Assembly: GCA_020832545.1 (NCBI GenBank)
Contig: JAFIEK010000011.1
Coordinates: 50,381 to 114,380 of the forward strand
Direction: 5' to 3'
DNA length: 64,000 bases
Source of the DNA: Pararhodobacter sp.
GTDB lineage: Bacteria; Pseudomonadota; Alphaproteobacteria; Rhodobacterales; Rhodobacteraceae
Position 1 is the stretch's first letter. Each line of letters starts with the position of its first letter. The notes below the pieces were generated by a model. The model made no database searches and was not told the origin of the DNA. It worked only from the letters and a program-made list of their open reading frames with translations. Of the stretch, positions 29,701 to 38,757 are shown piece after piece. The position numbers and the translations under genes are program-made.

Positions 29701-31338
29701 GACGCCCTCGAATACCAGCGCAGGCGCGTCAGGGGTTTTTGCGGCCTGCGCTTCAAACAGGCGGCTGATCGTGGCGCTGTCATGGGCGCGCGCAGTGTCA
29801 TTGAGGCTGTCAATCAGGCTCTGTTCCGGCGCAGTCAGCAGATCCAGCGTATCCAGCAAGGCTTCGCCATCGGCCCCGGCAAGGTGGTTCAGGCGCGCGG
29901 CAAAAAGGTCAAGCGTGGCCGCGTCAATGCGGCTGCTGTCGGCCATCAGTTTCAGGCCTGCCGTGTCAGTTACAAGGCACAGCACCGTGCCATTGATCAT
30001 TGTGCCCGCTTCTGACAGGCCAAAATGCGGCACGGGCAGCGGCGTCAGTGACGGATCCCGCGCAATCAGATCCCGCGCATACCCCGGGAAGCGATGCGCG
30101 CGTTCCGCCCCGGCATGCACCGCCGCTTCCAGCGCGGCGAGGCAATCACCCCGCGGGTTCAACGGCACCCAGTGGGCCAGATAGCCGGGCGCAGCGCCGT
30201 GTGCCTCGGCGATCTCAGGGCAGGAATAGGCCATACCGCTGGCCTCGCCGATCATGCCGGCATAGGCAGCCAGACTTGCGGCGGCGCGCAGCGGGTCAAG
30301 GCAGGGCAGATCGCGCATAATGATCGCCGTTTCGCCCGCGGGCTTTGCGCCGGGCAGCTCTGCCGCTGCGAAACCGGCCAAAGCGCGGCGCCAGTGGTTT
30401 TCACCGGGGGCGACCCGGGCAATGGCAGCATTCAGCGCCGTCTTGTCTGCCTGTGGCAGAACGGCGCCCGTGGTGGCAACCGCCCCCGCATCTACCGGCA
30501 GGCCGCCCAGACAGGTCAGCCCCGACAGCCGCACCGCGCCATCACCGCACGCCACAACCAGCGCGTCGTCGACTGCCAGAACTGTGCCCGGCGCACCCGC
30601 CCCCTCTGCTGCTTCGGCCTGACCCACGGCAAAGACCCCGGCATCGCTTTCGATCTTCGGCAGCGCCAGCGGGTTCCAGTAGCCCCCATGATCAAGCGCG
30701 CGCACCCGGCGGATCAGATCAGCGGCGGGTAAAGTGAAATCCAACCGCCCGGCCCCGGCGGGCCGGTCATCGCGCAGGCACAGCGTGCGCTGCGACAGGT
30801 CTTGCTTGCGCCGTCCGGGTGCCCCGCTTTCGACAGCGGCAACAACGGCGGGAAAGCTGTCAATCCCGCTGGCATAGCAGCGCGCGTTCAGGCTGAAGGC
30901 CGTGTCATCGGGGGAGATGTCAAAAAGAACCTGCTCGACGATATCGCCCGCGTCGATCTCAGGCTCGATCATGTGCCAGGTGATGCCGTGCTGGCGCTCG
31001 CCATTTATCAGCGCCCAGACCGGAGCGTTCAGCCCGGCATAGCGCGGCAGCGGGCCGTCGTGGAAATTGATCGCGCCTTTGGTGGCCATGGCCAAAACCG
31101 GCTCTGGCAGGACAGAGAGGTTGGCGATCGAAAACAGCCAGTCAAAACCGGGGGTCAACCGCACCTCCAGCCCCGCGCCGGGTGCCACCACGGGAATGCC
31201 CGCGCCCTCAGCCCAGGCGATGACATCGGCGTTGCGGCTGGCGATGGTGCGGATCTCATGCCCGCGCTGCACCAAAACCTTCGCGCACTGGACCAGAAGT
31301 GATTCATTGCCAACCAGTACACAGGTAAACGCGGTCAT
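26791..31338 (-). CDS. Nonribosomal peptide synthetase: formyltransferase / half C / A interrupted by luciferase-like monooxygenase / PCP
   Basis: This 1515-aa megasynthase has an N-terminal formyltransferase domain (1 to about 300) with NFHDGPLPRY at 91-100 and Asp129. A partial condensation domain (about 330-505) lacks HHxxxDG. The adenylation domain (about 520-745 and 1120-1385) has YTSGSTGLPKG, NMYGPTETT and NKKIDRKAL. An FMN-dependent luciferase-like monooxygenase of MupA/Atu3671 type (about 751-1100) is inserted between A4 and A5. The PCP has FFALGGHS with Ser1436. By-eye pocket residues are D717, I718, L721, Q1137, M1163, G1165, M1188, I1196, W1197 and K1378, close to the glycine code. 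There is no thioesterase. It follows the GT2 gene by two bases with a GGAGAAG site and overlaps the PPTase by one. Confidence 0.9.
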   Translation of the reverse strand: MTAFTCVLVGNESLLVQCAKVLVQRGHEIRTIASRNADVIAWAEGAGIPVVAPGAGLEVRLTPGFDWLFSIANLSVLPEPVLAMATKGAINFHDGPLPRYAGLNAPVWALINGERQHGITWHMIEPEIDAGDIVEQVLFDISPDDTAFSLNARCYASGIDSFPAVVAAVESGAPGRRKQDLSQRTLCLRDDRPAGAGRLDFTLPAADLIRRVRALDHGGYWNPLALPKIESDAGVFAVGQAEAAEGAGAPGTVLAVDDALVVACGDGAVRLSGLTCLGGLPVDAGAVATTGAVLPQADKTALNAAIARVAPGENHWRRALAGFAAAELPGAKPAGETAIIMRDLPCLDPLRAAASLAAYAGMIGEASGMAYSCPEIAEAHGAAPGYLAHWVPLNPRGDCLAALEAAVHAGAERAHRFPGYARDLIARDPSLTPLPVPHFGLSEAGTMINGTVLCLVTDTAGLKLMADSSRIDAATLDLFAARLNHLAGADGEALLDTLDLLTAPEQSLIDSLNDTARAHDSATISRLFEAQAAKTPDAPALVFEGVTLTYAELNTRANRVAHVLQGMGVGPDVPVALCTRRSPDLLVGALGILKAGGAYVPMDPAYPADRLAHFLQDSGAPVVVTQSALTGQIPPHRGELLVLDTDTRLASAETGNPETGAEPENLAYLIYTSGSTGLPKGVMVEHRNVANFFAGMDDRIRHDPPGVWLAVTSLSFDISVLELFWTLARGFKLVLTSDEDRMMVSGGSVAVSDQKMDFSLFYWGNDDGPGPRKYELLLEGAKFADTHSFSAVWLPERHFHAFGGPYPNPSVLGAAVAAVTRNIGVRSGSVVAPLHHPVRIAEEWAVIDNLTNGRAALGIASGWHPVDFVLRPENAPPNNKTAMFDTIDKVRKLWRGESVEFDRGGEMVPIQSLPRPVSKELTIWLTIAGNPDTWREAGEIGANVLTHLLGQSIDEVAEKIKIYHAALRKAGHDPANFTVTLMLHTYVARSRELARETARGPMKSYLLSAAGLVKQYAWSFPAFKRPKGATNPMDIDLSTLSQDEVDGVLDYAFNRYFEDSGLFGTVEDCLARMEQLKKIGVSEVACLIDFGIKPDQVLEGLYPLAEVLRRTNQPTEVADDDHSLAAQIIRHKVTHLQCTPSMARMLTANDEARAALARVSNLMIGGEALPGALARELAQITGAPVQNMYGPTETTIWSTTAMTEGGEGVAGIGKPIANTSLHVLDAAMKPVPLGAAGELWIGGDGVTRGYWQQPDLTAERFVTRDGARLYRTGDLVRLRSDGGVDFLGRADHQVKIRGYRIEPGEIEALLDAQPGIGHAVVIAREDVPGDVRLVAYVTGPGAANSAGLRQVVAAELPAHMVPAHFVAMESFPLTPNKKIDRKALPTPAAARQADKVQSAPATASETQAQLAEIWRGVLGVDTIRPSDSFFALGGHSLLAVHAHREIRETLALPGLSITDVFRFPVLADLARHIDTRLKPIDSAPPEPAPEAAARGRQDAMSRRRALRAERLSKIG

Positions 31339-31340
31339 TG

Positions 31341-32279
31341 TTACTTCTCCGGTTTTGAGCGCAATCCAAGACTATATGTCAGGAAATCACGAAAAAAATA
31401 TGGCGGTGTGTGCGACGTTTTGCCCTGCACCAGCACCCTGAGTCGAAATATCCCCAGGCCGGCCCAATGTGCCAGCGTCGCCAGCCAGGCATAGAGCTTT
31501 CCGTGATTTTTCACGAAGTAATGATGGCGGGATTCGAACCAGTAGCGCGGAGTGCGCGACCAGTCTTTCATCCCAGTGCTGACCGAGCCGATATGCGCAA
31601 CCCGGCTTTCCACCACATAGGCGGTGGGCCACCCGGCCAGCGCAGCGCGGCGGCAAAGGTCGGTTTCCTCGAAATACAGAAAGAATGTTTCATCAAAGAG
31701 GCCGATCTGGTCAAGAACTGCCTGCCGGATCATCACGCTCGCCCCGGCCAGCCAGTCTACCCGCGTGGTTTGCGTGGGCAGCGGCGGGGCGATGATGCGG
31801 CTCTCCAGCAGGCGCGAGAAAATGCCCGTGCGGGCCGCGCCCTCGAACTCGCTGCCGATCGACGGGAAGCGGAAGGCCGTGGTATGCGGCGCGCCATCGG
31901 GGCCGTGAATATGGCTGCCCGCAAGGCCCACATCAGGGTGGGTTTCCAGGTAGTCGAGCAGCGCGCGGATGGCGTCAGGCGCGGGGAAGGCATCAGAGTT
32001 CAGGATATAGACATAATCCGCCCCACCCGGCAGACCGGTACGAATGCCGAAATTGTTGCCCGCCCCGTAACCACCGTTTCGCCCGGATTGAACTACACGA
32101 ACACGGGGCCATGAGCCGCATTCGGCCTGAAGTTTCTCAAACGAGCCATCTTGCGAATCGTTGTCGACAATCGTGATCGCCCCTTCAATTCCCTCCATGG
32201 CCTGCACTGCCGCGCGCGCGGCATCCACCGTCATCTCTGCCGTGCGCCAGTTCAGAATGATGCAATGCACCCGGTTCAT
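31341..32279 (-). CDS. Family 2 glycosyltransferase within the PKS-NRPS operon
   Basis: A GT-A fold transferase using a nucleotide sugar; the family resembles rhamnosyltransferases (WbbL type). The 312-aa protein has the N-terminal VHCIILNWRTAE nucleotide-binding strand, the metal motif region LNSDAFPAPDAI, GASVMIRQAVLDQIG and FFLYFEETDLCRRA. It overlaps the PKS stop by four bases (ATGA) and precedes the NRPS by two bases, so it is co-expressed with them. This suggests glycosylation of the PKS-NRPS product, or recruitment from the adjacent polysaccharide locus. Substrates are unknown. Confidence 0.88.
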   Translation of the reverse strand: MNRVHCIILNWRTAEMTVDAARAAVQAMEGIEGAITIVDNDSQDGSFEKLQAECGSWPRVRVVQSGRNGGYGAGNNFGIRTGLPGGADYVYILNSDAFPAPDAIRALLDYLETHPDVGLAGSHIHGPDGAPHTTAFRFPSIGSEFEGAARTGIFSRLLESRIIAPPLPTQTTRVDWLAGASVMIRQAVLDQIGLFDETFFLYFEETDLCRRAALAGWPTAYVVESRVAHIGSVSTGMKDWSRTPRYWFESRHHYFVKNHGKLYAWLATLAHWAGLGIFRLRVLVQGKTSHTPPYFFRDFLTYSLGLRSKPEK

Positions 32280-35200
32280 GCGCGCCCCTCCGCTTTGCGG
32301 ATCAGCTCGCGCATTCGCGTCGCCATGACGCGGACATTGGGCTCCAGCACCATCGAATCGTGATCGCCCGGCACCTCATGCACGCTCAGGTCCGGCATCC
32401 AGGGCGACCAGTCGTTGTCTGGCTGCACATATTCACGCGCCGCGCTGACCCACTGGCCGCCTGACACCTTCCAGTGCTGGTCCAGCGGGGGCCGGAACAG
32501 CGCTGTCGGGCCTGTGTAGGGACGTAATTGCATATGTGGCAGCGCATTGCGGAAGGCGGCCTCGATCGCGCGGTTATGGAAGCCGCTCTCGTCGTCAGCG
32601 CCCTCAGCCATGCGGCGCTGGCTCTCTTTCCACGCCTGCTTCGCGTGCCACCATTCCCGCAGATAGCCCGGCCCCTTGCGCCGCAGCTCCGCCAGTTTGA
32701 TCAGCGCCTTGTCCTGTCGCGTCAGTTCCGGGCGCAGGGGCAGCGGTGTGTCCAGCAGCACCAGAAGTGAGACCTCTTCGCCCGCCTCCTGCAACGCCCA
32801 GGCCATTTCCAGCGCGGTCAGCCCGCCGCCTGAGAACCCACCCAGCAGATAGGGGCCGTGCGGCTGCACCTGCCGGACCTCTGCCAGATAGTCGCGCGCG
32901 GCATCTTTCAGCGTGTCATGCGGCGGCTGGTCACCCATCAGGCCGCGCGCCTGCACGCCGTAGAACGGACGGTCCGCGCCCAGCAGGCTGGCGAGATGCC
33001 GAAGGTTCAGAACATTGCCGAACATGCCCGCAACAAGGAAGAATGGCGTCTTTCCCCCGCCCTCGCCTTCATGCATCGGCACAAGGAATTCGTAGCGCCG
33101 CGTGGGGGTGGCGGGGGCCGCGCCCGCCTCGGTGTAGCCCGTGCGCTCGGCGATCATGGCGGCGCTTTTTGCAATCGTCGGCGCCTCAAAAAGCACCGAG
33201 ATGGGAAAGTCCACCGCCCAGGCCTTTTTCACCTTGGCAAACAGGCGCACGGCGATCAGCGAGTGGCCGCCCAGATCAAAGAAGCTGTCCTCAACCCCAA
33301 TGCCCTTCACGCCCAAGAGCCCCTCCCAGAAACCGACGAGCATTTTCTCGATGTCATTGCGCGGGGCGACATAATCGCTGCCCAGATCCGGGCGATCAAA
33401 TTTCTGGCCCTCGCCGGATTCGGGCGCGGGGGGTTCTGCCGCCTCGGCGATCAGTTCCGGCAAGGTCAGAGACGAAATTACCACCTGCGGCTGATCGATA
33501 CCGAGCGCGCGAACAAAGGCCTCGGCCCCCTCAACGGGGGTAATGCCCATCGAAAGGTTGCGCGCCAGACGCTCTTCGGCGCGGCTCAGTGCGCGGTTCT
33601 CGCCCGGCGTTTCATCAAACTCCAGCTCTGAAGACAGCAGCGGCGCAGGGGCGCCGAAACCCTGATCCAGCCGCTTGATGGTAAAGCGCCGGATTTCGGC
33701 ACAGACAGTGCCATCGGGCGCGGCCAGCGTGATGTCGAAACTGGCGAAACCGGGTTCTGCCGGGGCGATGCGCACATGGCTGACGATCTCGGCGGGAAGT
33801 GGCGCGAAGACCGCGATACTGCCATACGACACCGGCACCCAAAGCGCCTTTGCGCCATAACCTTCAATCAGACCCATCGCCCAGCCGGTTGCCAGATCCA
33901 TCAGCGCGGGGTGCAGAATGAAGCCTTGGTTCAGATCGTCGCGGAACGGCTCTGGCAAGGCAAGATGTGCCAGCCCCTCGCCCTGCCCCAAGGCGGTGCG
34001 GCGCAAAACACGCCAGCGCGGACCGAAGGCCAGATGCGCTTCCTGTGGCGAGATGATGCCGGTGTCATCCGCAGCCGTCGGCCCGGTGCATCGCGCCGAT
34101 ATCGCGGGAATGTCCAAGGGTGCGGGCGGTGAAATCGCGTTCAGAAGCAGCCGCGCCTGAGCGTTGAGCACAAAGCCGGTGCGCCCGCGCAGCTCTGCCT
34201 GCGCGCGCAGCTCAAACGCATAGCCTTCATCGCTGCGCGCCAGCGTGACGCGAATATCGTGCGGGTCTTCGACCTCAAGCGCGCGGAAAAACACCAGATC
34301 ACGGATCTCGAACGCGCCGGTTTCACCCTGCGCGCGCAGGGCCTCGGCGGCGAGTTCCAGAATGCCGGTGCCGGGCAGGATGGCGCGGCCATCCCGTGTG
34401 CGGTGCTCATCCAGCACCCATTGGCCGGTGTCCAGCCGCGCAGTGAAGCGGCGGTTCATCTGCGCGTCAAATCCGGCCTCATCCAGCAGGGGCTCTGCCA
34501 AGGGTTCCGCGGGCAGTGCCGGCGCCTGACCCAGACGCACGGCCATCGCCTCGGCCGCCATGCCGACTTTTGCCCAGATGCCCCAGTTCAGCGCCAGAAC
34601 CTTCGTTTTGCCCCCGGCGCGCGCGCGGGCATAGGCGTTAAGGTATTCATTGGCGGCGACGTAATCGACCTGGCCCGCGGGCGCGGTGAGTGTGGAGGTG
34701 GATGAAAACAGCACCATCATCTTGACCGCGCCATCCGGCAACAGCGTATCCAGCACCTGAAGCCCGTGCACCTTTGGCGCCAGAACGGCATCAACGCTGC
34801 CGGTTGTCTTGGCCAGAAGCGGCGCATCGTCGATATGCCCGGCGGCATGGATCACGCCGTGAAGCGGGCCAAGCCGGGCGCGGATATCGTCAAGAACACC
34901 GCGCATTTCATCGATATTGCAGACATCGCCAGCAGCCACCATCACCTGACCGCCCAGCCGTTCCAGCCGCTCAATGGCCAGCACACGCCGGGCGCGCGGA
35001 TCAGCGGGGGTGTCACGCAGCGTCGCCCATTCATCACGCGGGGGCAGTGGCGTGCGCGCGATCAGGGCGATACGGGCGTTTGAGCGGCGGATCAGGTCTT
35101 CGGCCAGTGACAGGCCAATGCCGCCGAAGCCGCCGGTTATCACCCACACCGCGCCTTCTGGCAGTTCGGGCGCATCGGGGGCCGCAAGTGGCTGCGGGCG

Positions 35201-38200
35201 CATCACCTGCGCATAGCGCCGCCCACCGCGCAGCGCGGCGATGGTGTTGCCGGGGCGGGCGAGCAATTCTTCCATGATTGGCCATGTCAGAGACGAATCC
35301 GGCGTCTTGCTCGGGGCTATGTCGAGCGTGGCGACAGTGACGCCCGGCAGCTCATGCGGGATAACCCGCGCCGGTCCGGCGATGGTGGCTTTCTCAGGCC
35401 AGTGCAGGCGTTCATCGCGCACCTGCGCCGCGCCCGCCGTTACAACGGTGATGTGCAGCGGCCCGGCGATTGCCTCGGCCCCCAGCGCCTGACCCAGGAA
35501 CAAGAGCGCGTAGAAGCCACGCTCAAGGTGATGCTGAAACAGGTTCGAGCCTGGCCGAAACCGGGTATTCCCCCCCGCCAGCCAGAAATGCGCGATCCGC
35601 GTGGGAACGGTGCCGCGCGCGATCAGATCCTGGATCAGTTGGTCATACCCCTCGCGCCCACGCTCGGGTGAAATCTGATACTCGCCCTCACTCAGCCGAC
35701 GGAAGGTATCGCCCGCGCGGACCTGCGTCACCCGGTGCCCGGAGCTGCTGAGCTGGGCGACCACGGGTGCGGCGATGCCGTCATCATCCATGAACACCAG
35801 CCAGGATTCCGGCGGCAGGGTGCCCAGCTCGGCCTCGATATCCACCTCGATATCGGGTGCGCGCGGCACCCAGGCCAGCCGTGTGCCCCAACCAGTGACA
35901 TCGTTCAGCCGTTCTGGCGTGGTGGAAACCGGCACGGCGCTGGGCGCGGCGGGGGCGATGAAGTATTCCGCGCGCTGGAACGGATAGGTTGGCAGCGGCA
36001 CCCGGTTGCGCCGCCCCTCTCCCCAGATCTGCGCCCAGTCAAAGCTGCCTCCCAGTGCCCAGATCCGACCCAGAAGTCCCATATGATAAAGGTCATCGGC
36101 TATATCTTCATCCGGGTGGCGCAGGGCAGCGAGAACCTGCTGGCCCGGCACTGCGCCATGCATCCGGGTGAGCGAGGACAGCGCCTTGCCGGGCCCGACC
36201 TCAAGATAGATACGATCCGGGTTTTCGCTGAGCGTGGTGATGCAATCGGCAAAGCGCACGGTGTTGCGCAGGTGCTCAACCCAGTAATCCGGGCTTTGCG
36301 CCTGTTCAGGTGTCAGCGGCTGGCCGGTGCGGTTGGAGATGATCTGCATCTGCGGTGCGTTCAGCGGGATGGAGGCAAGATAGGCACGGAAACGGCTCAG
36401 AATCGGCTCTAACATGGCTGAATGTGCCGCGATATCGATGGCGATGCGCTGGCTTTCAACCCCGTCTGCGGTCAGTTTTTCCGCCAGCGCGACAAGTGCG
36501 GCATCGGGGCCTGAGACCACTGTCAGTTCAGGCGCGTTGATGCTGGCGATGTCCAGTTCCGCGCCCAGATACGGTGTGAGGGCGTCAAGCGACAGCGGCA
36601 CCGACAGCATACCGCCCGCAGGCACGGTATCGAACAACTGGCCGCGCAGGTGGACCAGGCCGATACAATCTTCAAACGACATGACGCCCGCCAGACAGGC
36701 AGCGGTGTTCTCGCCCATCGAATGGCCGACCAGCGCAGACGGCGTGATGCCCCAGGACTGAAGCATCTGGGCCAGTGCGTATTCGGTGATCATGATCAGC
36801 GGCAACTGGACCGAAGGCTTTTTCAGCGTCTCGTTCGCGGCGGCCTCATCGCCTTCTGCTGGCAGCCAGAGGGCGCGCAGATCATAGGAGAGCTTTGGTT
36901 GCAGATGCTCCAGCCCGCGATCCATCCATTCGCGGAAAACTGGCTCGGTCTCATAAAGCTCTCGCGCCATCCCGGCATACTGCGCGCCACCGCCGGGAAA
37001 CATGAACACCACATCGGGGTCTTGCAGCGCAGTATGGGTGAAGACGCGTTGTGGGTTGTCCCCCTCCAGCAGCGTGGCGGCCTCATCATGCGTTTCCGCC
37101 ACCACCACGCGCCGCCGCTCAAACGCGCGGCGCCCGGCGTGCAGGGTATAGGCAACATCGGCGAGCGGCTGATCAGGGTTGGTGCGCAGATGGGCGGCGA
37201 GGTTTTTGCTGGCGTCTTCCAGCGCGGGGCGGTTGCGGGCGGAAAGGGTGAACAGCTGAAATGGCCAGTCAGATTCATCACTAAGCTGGCGCTCTGGGGC
37301 TTCTTGCAGCACGGCATGGGCGTTGGTGCCGCCCACGCCCAGAGAGTTGACGCCCGCGCGACGGGGATGCCCGCGCTCTGCCCATGGGGTCAGGGCGGCG
37401 TTCACCTGAAAGGGGCTGGTGTCAAAATCAATCGTCGGATTGGGTGCCTCATACCCCAGCGAGGGCGGCATTTCCTTATGGTGCAGCGCCAGCGCGGCCT
37501 TGATCAGGCTGGCGACCCCTGCGGCGGTATCCAGATGGCCGATGTTGGTTTTGACCGAGCCGATGCGGCAAAAACCGGTGCCATTGCTCGTCTGGCGGAA
37601 CGCCTGTGTGAGGGCGGCGACCTCGATAGGATCGCCCAGATAAGTGCCGGTGCCGTGGCACTCAACGTAGTCGATGGTATCGGCGGGCGTATCGGCCACC
37701 GCCTGCGCCTCGGCAATCGCGCGGGCCTGACCGTCAACGCTGGGGGCCAGATAGCCTGCCTTTTGCGCGCCGTCATTGTTGACCGCCGTTCCCTTGATGA
37801 CTGCCCAGACATGATCGCCGTCACGCAGCGCATCATCAAGCCGCTTCAGCACCACGCACCCGGCACCAGAGCCAAAGACCGTACCCTGAGCGCGATGGTC
37901 AAAGGCGTGGCATTCGCCGTCCGGCGACAGGATCTCGTTTTCCTTGTAGAGATACCCGCGCCCCTGTGGCAGCTCGATTGTCACACCGCCCGCCAAGGCC
38001 ATGTCGCATTCGCCTGAAAGCAGCGCCTGAATGGCGTAATGCACCGCGACAAGCGAGGTGGAACACGCGGTCTGGATGTTCACCGAGGGCCCGCGCAGAT
38101 CGAAGATATGCGAAACGCGGGTTGACAGGAAATCCTTGTCGTTGCCGGTGTGGCGCAGCAGGAACATGCCCACGTCATCAACCAGATCGCGGTTTGAGCA

Positions 38201-38605
38201 GATGTTGAAATAGAAATACGAGCCCATGCCGCAACCGGCATAGACACCGACCGGCCCGGCCACGTTCTCAGGCACATGGCCTGCATCTTCCATCGCCTCC
38301 CACGCAACCTCAAGGAACTGGCGGTGCTGGGGGTCAAGGATGGCGGCTTCTTTGGGGGAAAAGCCGAAGAACTCGGCATCGAAATGGGCGAAACCGTCCA
38401 GCGGCGCGGCGGCGGCCACATAGTTGGGCTGGCGCATCAGCGCCTGATCTTCACCTGCCGCCAGAAGTGCGGCCTCATCCAGTTGTCGGATGGCGCTCAG
38501 CCCGTCGCGCAGATTGGACCAGTATTGCGCAACGGAGTCAGCCCCCGGCAAGTGTGCGGACATTCCTATGATGGCGATGTCGTTGTCGGAGTGGTCTGAG
38601 GACAT
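32276..38605 (-). CDS. Type I polyketide synthase, KS-AT-KR-DH-ACP-TE
   Basis: A single-module 2109-aa synthase. The KS spans 8-435 with Cys181, His317 and His357. The AT spans about 530-830 with GHSMGE (Ser629); the specificity region reads IAAHS instead of the malonyl-type HAFH, so the extender is uncertain. The KR is about 905-1345 with GGFGGIG at 1158 and Tyr1315/Asn1319. A hot-dog DH covers about 1395-1650 with His1401 (H-x4-G rather than the usual H-x3-G) and Asp1570. The ACP has Ser1782 (DLGGHSL) and the TE covers about 1852-2105 with Ser1925 (GFSGG) and His2082. All core catalytic residues seem present. It leads the four-gene operon; 152 bp separate it from the upstream polymerase gene. 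Confidence 0.93.
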   Translation of the reverse strand: MSSDHSDNDIAIIGMSAHLPGADSVAQYWSNLRDGLSAIRQLDEAALLAAGEDQALMRQPNYVAAAAPLDGFAHFDAEFFGFSPKEAAILDPQHRQFLEVAWEAMEDAGHVPENVAGPVGVYAGCGMGSYFYFNICSNRDLVDDVGMFLLRHTGNDKDFLSTRVSHIFDLRGPSVNIQTACSTSLVAVHYAIQALLSGECDMALAGGVTIELPQGRGYLYKENEILSPDGECHAFDHRAQGTVFGSGAGCVVLKRLDDALRDGDHVWAVIKGTAVNNDGAQKAGYLAPSVDGQARAIAEAQAVADTPADTIDYVECHGTGTYLGDPIEVAALTQAFRQTSNGTGFCRIGSVKTNIGHLDTAAGVASLIKAALALHHKEMPPSLGYEAPNPTIDFDTSPFQVNAALTPWAERGHPRRAGVNSLGVGGTNAHAVLQEAPERQLSDESDWPFQLFTLSARNRPALEDASKNLAAHLRTNPDQPLADVAYTLHAGRRAFERRRVVVAETHDEAATLLEGDNPQRVFTHTALQDPDVVFMFPGGGAQYAGMARELYETEPVFREWMDRGLEHLQPKLSYDLRALWLPAEGDEAAANETLKKPSVQLPLIMITEYALAQMLQSWGITPSALVGHSMGENTAACLAGVMSFEDCIGLVHLRGQLFDTVPAGGMLSVPLSLDALTPYLGAELDIASINAPELTVVSGPDAALVALAEKLTADGVESQRIAIDIAAHSAMLEPILSRFRAYLASIPLNAPQMQIISNRTGQPLTPEQAQSPDYWVEHLRNTVRFADCITTLSENPDRIYLEVGPGKALSSLTRMHGAVPGQQVLAALRHPDEDIADDLYHMGLLGRIWALGGSFDWAQIWGEGRRNRVPLPTYPFQRAEYFIAPAAPSAVPVSTTPERLNDVTGWGTRLAWVPRAPDIEVDIEAELGTLPPESWLVFMDDDGIAAPVVAQLSSSGHRVTQVRAGDTFRRLSEGEYQISPERGREGYDQLIQDLIARGTVPTRIAHFWLAGGNTRFRPGSNLFQHHLERGFYALLFLGQALGAEAIAGPLHITVVTAGAAQVRDERLHWPEKATIAGPARVIPHELPGVTVATLDIAPSKTPDSSLTWPIMEELLARPGNTIAALRGGRRYAQVMRPQPLAAPDAPELPEGAVWVITGGFGGIGLSLAEDLIRRSNARIALIARTPLPPRDEWATLRDTPADPRARRVLAIERLERLGGQVMVAAGDVCNIDEMRGVLDDIRARLGPLHGVIHAAGHIDDAPLLAKTTGSVDAVLAPKVHGLQVLDTLLPDGAVKMMVLFSSTSTLTAPAGQVDYVAANEYLNAYARARAGGKTKVLALNWGIWAKVGMAAEAMAVRLGQAPALPAEPLAEPLLDEAGFDAQMNRRFTARLDTGQWVLDEHRTRDGRAILPGTGILELAAEALRAQGETGAFEIRDLVFFRALEVEDPHDIRVTLARSDEGYAFELRAQAELRGRTGFVLNAQARLLLNAISPPAPLDIPAISARCTGPTAADDTGIISPQEAHLAFGPRWRVLRRTALGQGEGLAHLALPEPFRDDLNQGFILHPALMDLATGWAMGLIEGYGAKALWVPVSYGSIAVFAPLPAEIVSHVRIAPAEPGFASFDITLAAPDGTVCAEIRRFTIKRLDQGFGAPAPLLSSELEFDETPGENRALSRAEERLARNLSMGITPVEGAEAFVRALGIDQPQVVISSLTLPELIAEAAEPPAPESGEGQKFDRPDLGSDYVAPRNDIEKMLVGFWEGLLGVKGIGVEDSFFDLGGHSLIAVRLFAKVKKAWAVDFPISVLFEAPTIAKSAAMIAERTGYTEAGAAPATPTRRYEFLVPMHEGEGGGKTPFFLVAGMFGNVLNLRHLASLLGADRPFYGVQARGLMGDQPPHDTLKDAARDYLAEVRQVQPHGPYLLGGFSGGGLTALEMAWALQEAGEEVSLLVLLDTPLPLRPELTRQDKALIKLAELRRKGPGYLREWWHAKQAWKESQRRMAEGADDESGFHNRAIEAAFRNALPHMQLRPYTGPTALFRPPLDQHWKVSGGQWVSAAREYVQPDNDWSPWMPDLSVHEVPGDHDSMVLEPNVRVMATRMRELIRKAEGRA

Positions 38606-38757
38606 GCGGGACTCAACTGGTTAAACTGAAGTTTGGAAACAATACCCTCTACGGGGCAGATTTGGCGCGGAAAGCGGGCGAAACCGTGGCGATGTTGGAT
38701 AACTCTGAGCATTCTGTAGGGCTTTGCGCTGTTTTCCTTGTCCGCAAGCAAACGAAT

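Noticed and set aside
36650..38017. Long plus-strand ORF of 455 codons inside the PKS
   Set aside because: It is antisense to conserved KS and AT domains, has no start context or recognisable family, and is a high-GC shadow frame.
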